Positions 6,850-9,094 of a stretch of 9,094 bases of DNA are shown here, one piece after another. Every line of letters starts with the position of its first letter. Position 1 is the first letter of the stretch. This DNA comes from Planctomycetaceae bacterium (GTDB taxonomy: Bacteria; Planctomycetota; Planctomycetia; Pirellulales; Thermoguttaceae), in the NCBI GenBank assembly GCA_031287585.1, contig JAITST010000076.1, forward strand, positions 1-9,094, written 5' to 3'. The notes beneath the pieces are model-generated. The model was not told the DNA's origin and did no database searches. It saw nothing but the letters and a program-made list of their open reading frames with translations. Made by a program: the position numbers and the translations under genes.

Positions 6850-7990
6850 ATGAAAAACTTTTACATTTTACTTACAGTTGCCTTTTTTATGTTACCAACC
6901 ATTCTGTCTGGTCAGGAGACTTAGTCTACCGAAGAATCCGTACGTTGTTTTGGTTTTGATTGATGATATGGGGTGGAGTGATTGATCTTGTTTTGGTAAT
7001 ACCACAATCAAAACCGCGAACATTGACCGTCTTGCCGCTGAAGGAATTGCGTTTACTCAGTTTTACGTCTCCGCCCCGATTTGTTTGCCGTCGTGTTGTG
7101 CGTTGACAACCAGTCAGTATCCGTATCGTTGGAAAATTACGTCGTATCTCGACAATCGCGACGCGAATATTCGCCGTAATATGAATAAGTGACTCGCCCC
7201 GAAAGCACCTAGTGCCGCACGTTTTTTTCACAAGTCGGGTTACGTTACCGGTCATTTCGGGAAGTGGTATCTCGGCGGTCAGCGTAATGTCGGTGACGCT
7301 CCGCTCATTACCGAGTACGGGTTCGACGAATCGTTGACAAACTTTGAAGGACTCGGCGACCGTGTTTTACCGCTCTTAAATTCGTTCGATGGTACCAAAT
7401 CGAAAAAGTATGCTCTCGGCTCAGACAATCTCGACGCGATGAAATCACGTGGGTTGACCGTAATCGTGTTACGACCGCATACGTCGAACGTTCGTTGAAA
7501 TTTATCAAAGCGGCGGAGCAGGCGGGTAAGCCATTTTATGTCAATCTTTGGCTCGACGATGTTCACTCGCCATTCTTTCCGGCGGCGGAACTTCGTGGTA
7601 ACGAAAGTAAGAAAGACCGTTATCACGGCGTATTGCTTGAGATGGATAGCCAACTCGCTCCGCTATTTGATTACATACGCAACAATGAATCGTTACGTGA
7701 GAATACGTTGCTTGTTTTGTTGAGTGATAACGGACCAGAGTCGGGAGCCAGTTCACCGTTACCATTTCGCGGCGGTAAAGGTACGCTGTACGAAGGCGGT
7801 ACACGTTCACCGTTAATCGTTTGGGGCAACGGCATCGTCGCGGCGGACAAACGCGGAAGCCGTAACACCGCCTCCGTGTTTCAGTCTATTGACCTTGTGA
7901 GGTCGTTGCTGCGTATCGCTGGTGTCGAAGTGAGCGACGAAATGATTTTCGACGGTGAAGATTTTTCCGAAGTGTTATTAGGTAAAGCAT
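6850..7990 (+). pseudogene. Secreted sulfatase, multiply disrupted
   Basis: The ATG at 6850 begins a typical signal peptide (M-K-N-F-Y-I-L-L-T-V-A-F-F, ending near S-G-Q). The frame then stops at a TAG at 6922, and the sulfatase continues in another frame: V-L-V-L-I-D-D-M-G-W-S-D with the metal-binding Asp pair, then H-F-G-K-W near 7254. That frame has a TGA at 6983 and another at 7190. A single missing A in the run at 7442-7444 shifts it again, to V-D-R-N-R-V-T-T-A-Y-V-E-R. From there it is open through D-D-V-H-S-P-F-F-P, L-S-D-N-G-P-E and F-R-G-G-K-G to L-L-G-K-A near 7989. The formylglycine signature C-x-P-S-R, which a live enzyme needs, reads C-L-P-S-C at about 7081-7095. Beyond 7990 the frame runs into antisense reverse-transcriptase sequence and stops at 8097; the normal C-terminus is absent. 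It starts 76 nt after the glycosyltransferase. Confidence 0.9.
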
Positions 7991-8004
7991 TCACGGTTAG
8001 TCAT

Positions 8005-8417
8005 TTTTATTTGGTACACTCCCAGCGTTTTGTACACCAGTTGATACCAACTCGTCCCTTCAGGCAACTTGAATGGACATTGACTTTGACGTTTTAGGAA
8101 GATTGTCATTCGTTAGTTCGTGTATTCTCGCCCGCGTCTCAATCATCGCTTGCTTCGACGGTATCCGATTCCAATAACGAAATTTACGACCTTTGAGGTC
8201 TTTGTTGTATTGAAAAGAGTAACCAAGAAACTCCAATGTTGTGCCGGGTTGCTTTACGTCAACCACTTTCGTTTTCTCACGATTGATTTTCAATCGTGAT
8301 TCCCACCCAGTTCTTGATAGTGTTGCCTACGTACTTCGTCATTATAACGAAGTCGTCGGCATACCGAATCATCCGAGCATTCGCCATCTTCACGAGACCG
8401 TCCTGTCCGCCGAATGA
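8005..8417 (-). pseudogene. Remnant of a group II intron-type reverse transcriptase
   Basis: On the minus strand three frames together give the C-terminal half of a group II intron reverse transcriptase/maturase. Frame one (about 8417 to 8280) holds A-N-A-R-M-I-R-Y-A-D-D-F-V-I-M, with the catalytic Y-A-D-D at 8352-8363. Frame two (8293 to about 8100) continues L-K-I-N-R-E-K-T-K-V-V-D-V, F-L-G-Y-S-F and P-S-K-Q-A-M, the thumb region. Frame three (8097 to 8005) holds R-Q-S-Q-C-P-F-K-L-P-E-G-T-S-W-Y-Q, the block seen near the C-terminus of this family. The stretch expected between frames two and three (roughly 60 residues, including the maturase region with G-W-x-x-Y-F) is missing. The N-terminal half is also not recognisable, and there is no room before the sulfatase for intron domains V and VI. 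It is dead and lies inside the sulfatase pseudogene. Confidence 0.8.
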
Positions 8418-8964
8418 AACTTCTCACGTTCCTGGCTTGACTATCCACGCCCGCTGTTCCCTCTCAACCCGTACCGTCCAACGTCTGCATACGTTTGTTC
8501 TTCAACGTTAGTCATCTTCGGAAGACGTGTCTCGATAAAATAGTGTAACGAGACCGAACCGCCGGTAAATTTAACCCTGTGCGTTATTCACATTACATCT
8601 TGCGTGTTCGCTCGACGATTCTCCCCCCTGCCGCTTACCCAACAAAAGCGTCGTCTAACTACGTGCCACTCAAACAATTCTCACGGTAAGTTCCTCTCAA
8701 CTTACAAGCCAAACCTCGTGGCGATACCAAAGGCACGAAGAGTCGCGGAGACGTATTTTTTTGTAACTTATTCTATTATAAATCATTAGTCACCGTAAAA
8801 CAATAAAACGCTCTTGACAGAGCAATAGGCGACGGATGCGCTACTTACATTATCACTTAATAGATGTTGACAAAGAATCCTTACCCCTTACGGGCATCCC
8901 TTTGAAGGTGTCTTACAATTTGTCCATATTTTTTATTTTTTACTCCCGATTGAAAGGAATCACG
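8418..8964. other. No recognisable gene; degraded spacer between mobile elements
   Basis: All six frames are short and carry no motif I recognise. The part next to the reverse-transcriptase remnant may be decayed element sequence: a minus-strand frame reading M-T-N-V-E-E-Q-T-Y-A-D-V-G-R-Y-G-L-R-G near 8508-8450 is protein-like but unidentified. No sulfatase C-terminus is visible. A small hairpin (GCTCT/AGAGC, 8811-8824) and two TTGACA hexamers (8814, 8867) occur without good -10 partners. The left end of the insertion sequence that starts its transposase at 8965 should lie in the last 100-150 nt, but I cannot place its terminal repeat because the other end is outside the window. Confidence 0.5.
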
Positions 8965-9094
8965 ATGGACATTTTCGATATCGTATTCTCAAAGTATGAT
9001 CTCAAAACTCCTTTTACCGCTCTTGTTCGTGCAACGCTTCAGCGTCTTATGCCCGCGTCGCAGTTGGACAAACTATTCAACGACGTTGCGGACA
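8965..9094 (+). CDS. Probable IS4-like transposase, N-terminal part
   Basis: The ATG at 8965 is preceded by AAAGGA at 8953-8958 (6 nt spacing), and the frame is open to the window edge, giving 43 residues. The sequence (M-D-I-F-D-I-V-F, then V-R-A-T-L-Q-R-L-M-P-A-S-Q-L-D-K-L-F) resembles the N-termini of planctomycete IS4-family transposases, where an R-A-x-L-x-x-x-L-x-P-x-x-x-L-D-x-L-F stretch precedes the catalytic domain. The DDE residues lie outside the window, so whether it is intact cannot be judged. The family call rests on N-terminal resemblance only. Confidence 0.55.
   Translation, partial: MDIFDIVFSKYDLKTPFTALVRATLQRLMPASQLDKLFNDVAD

Noticed and set aside
6983..7192. Two TGA codons in the sulfatase frame read as recoded Trp or selenocysteine
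   Set aside because: Only the second lies at a usual Trp position. TGA ends nadE, the glycosyltransferase and the AnmK-like gene, TGG is used for Trp throughout, and the gene also has frameshifts and a broken active site.
7495..8097. Open frame of 200 residues as an independent sulfatase gene
   Set aside because: It is the 3' portion of the broken sulfatase. Homology continues upstream of the TTG at 7495 in the same frame, and the last 36 or so residues are antisense reverse-transcriptase sequence.

Overview
The window looks like planctomycete chromosome, probably from the Pirellula/Rhodopirellula side of the phylum. Three things point there: a DUF1559 protein with a prepilin-type N-terminus and an H-x9-D-G C-terminal motif, a small lipoprotein with a carboxypeptidase-regulatory-like fold paired with it, and a secreted sulfatase. 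This is judged from protein motifs by eye; no database search was possible.

Layout. Positions 1-332 hold a possible tail of an upstream gene and a near-consensus sigma70 promoter (TTGACA, 17 nt, CATAAT) with a good ribosome binding site. The DUF1559 gene follows (333-1448), then a hairpin terminator and the lipoprotein gene (1540-2019). A 19-bp inverted repeat separates these from a convergent minus-strand gene, a divergent anhydro-N-acetylmuramic acid kinase (AnmK) homologue (2152-3489). A 277-nt divergent intergenic region leads to a complete glutamine-dependent NAD+ synthetase (3767-5659). After 16 nt comes a complete WecA/TagO/MraY-type polyprenyl-phosphate sugar-1-phosphate transferase (5676-6773).

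The right third is decaying. A secreted sulfatase (from 6850) carries two frameshifts, three in-frame stops and an Arg-to-Cys change in its catalytic C-x-P-S-R signature. Its 3' part is replaced near 7990 by an antisense, three-frame remnant of a group II intron-type reverse transcriptase (8005-8417). After about 550 nt with no recognisable gene, an IS4-like transposase begins at 8965 and runs off the window.

How the genes relate. nadE and the glycosyltransferase look like one transcription unit, possibly extending into the dead sulfatase. NAD synthesis, a lipid-linked glycan initiation step and an AnmK-like protein are housekeeping or envelope functions with no specific shared pathway that I can show. 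The DUF1559/lipoprotein pair is a separate surface-protein unit.

The most interesting signal is a run of nine G at the very start of the DUF1559 frame. The promoter and ribosome binding site serve an ATG at 283 that enters this run one base out of frame with the DUF1559 protein. One extra G (or two fewer) would fuse the two, so the tract is either a phase-variable switch or a homopolymer error. I did not find a clear new multi-gene system.
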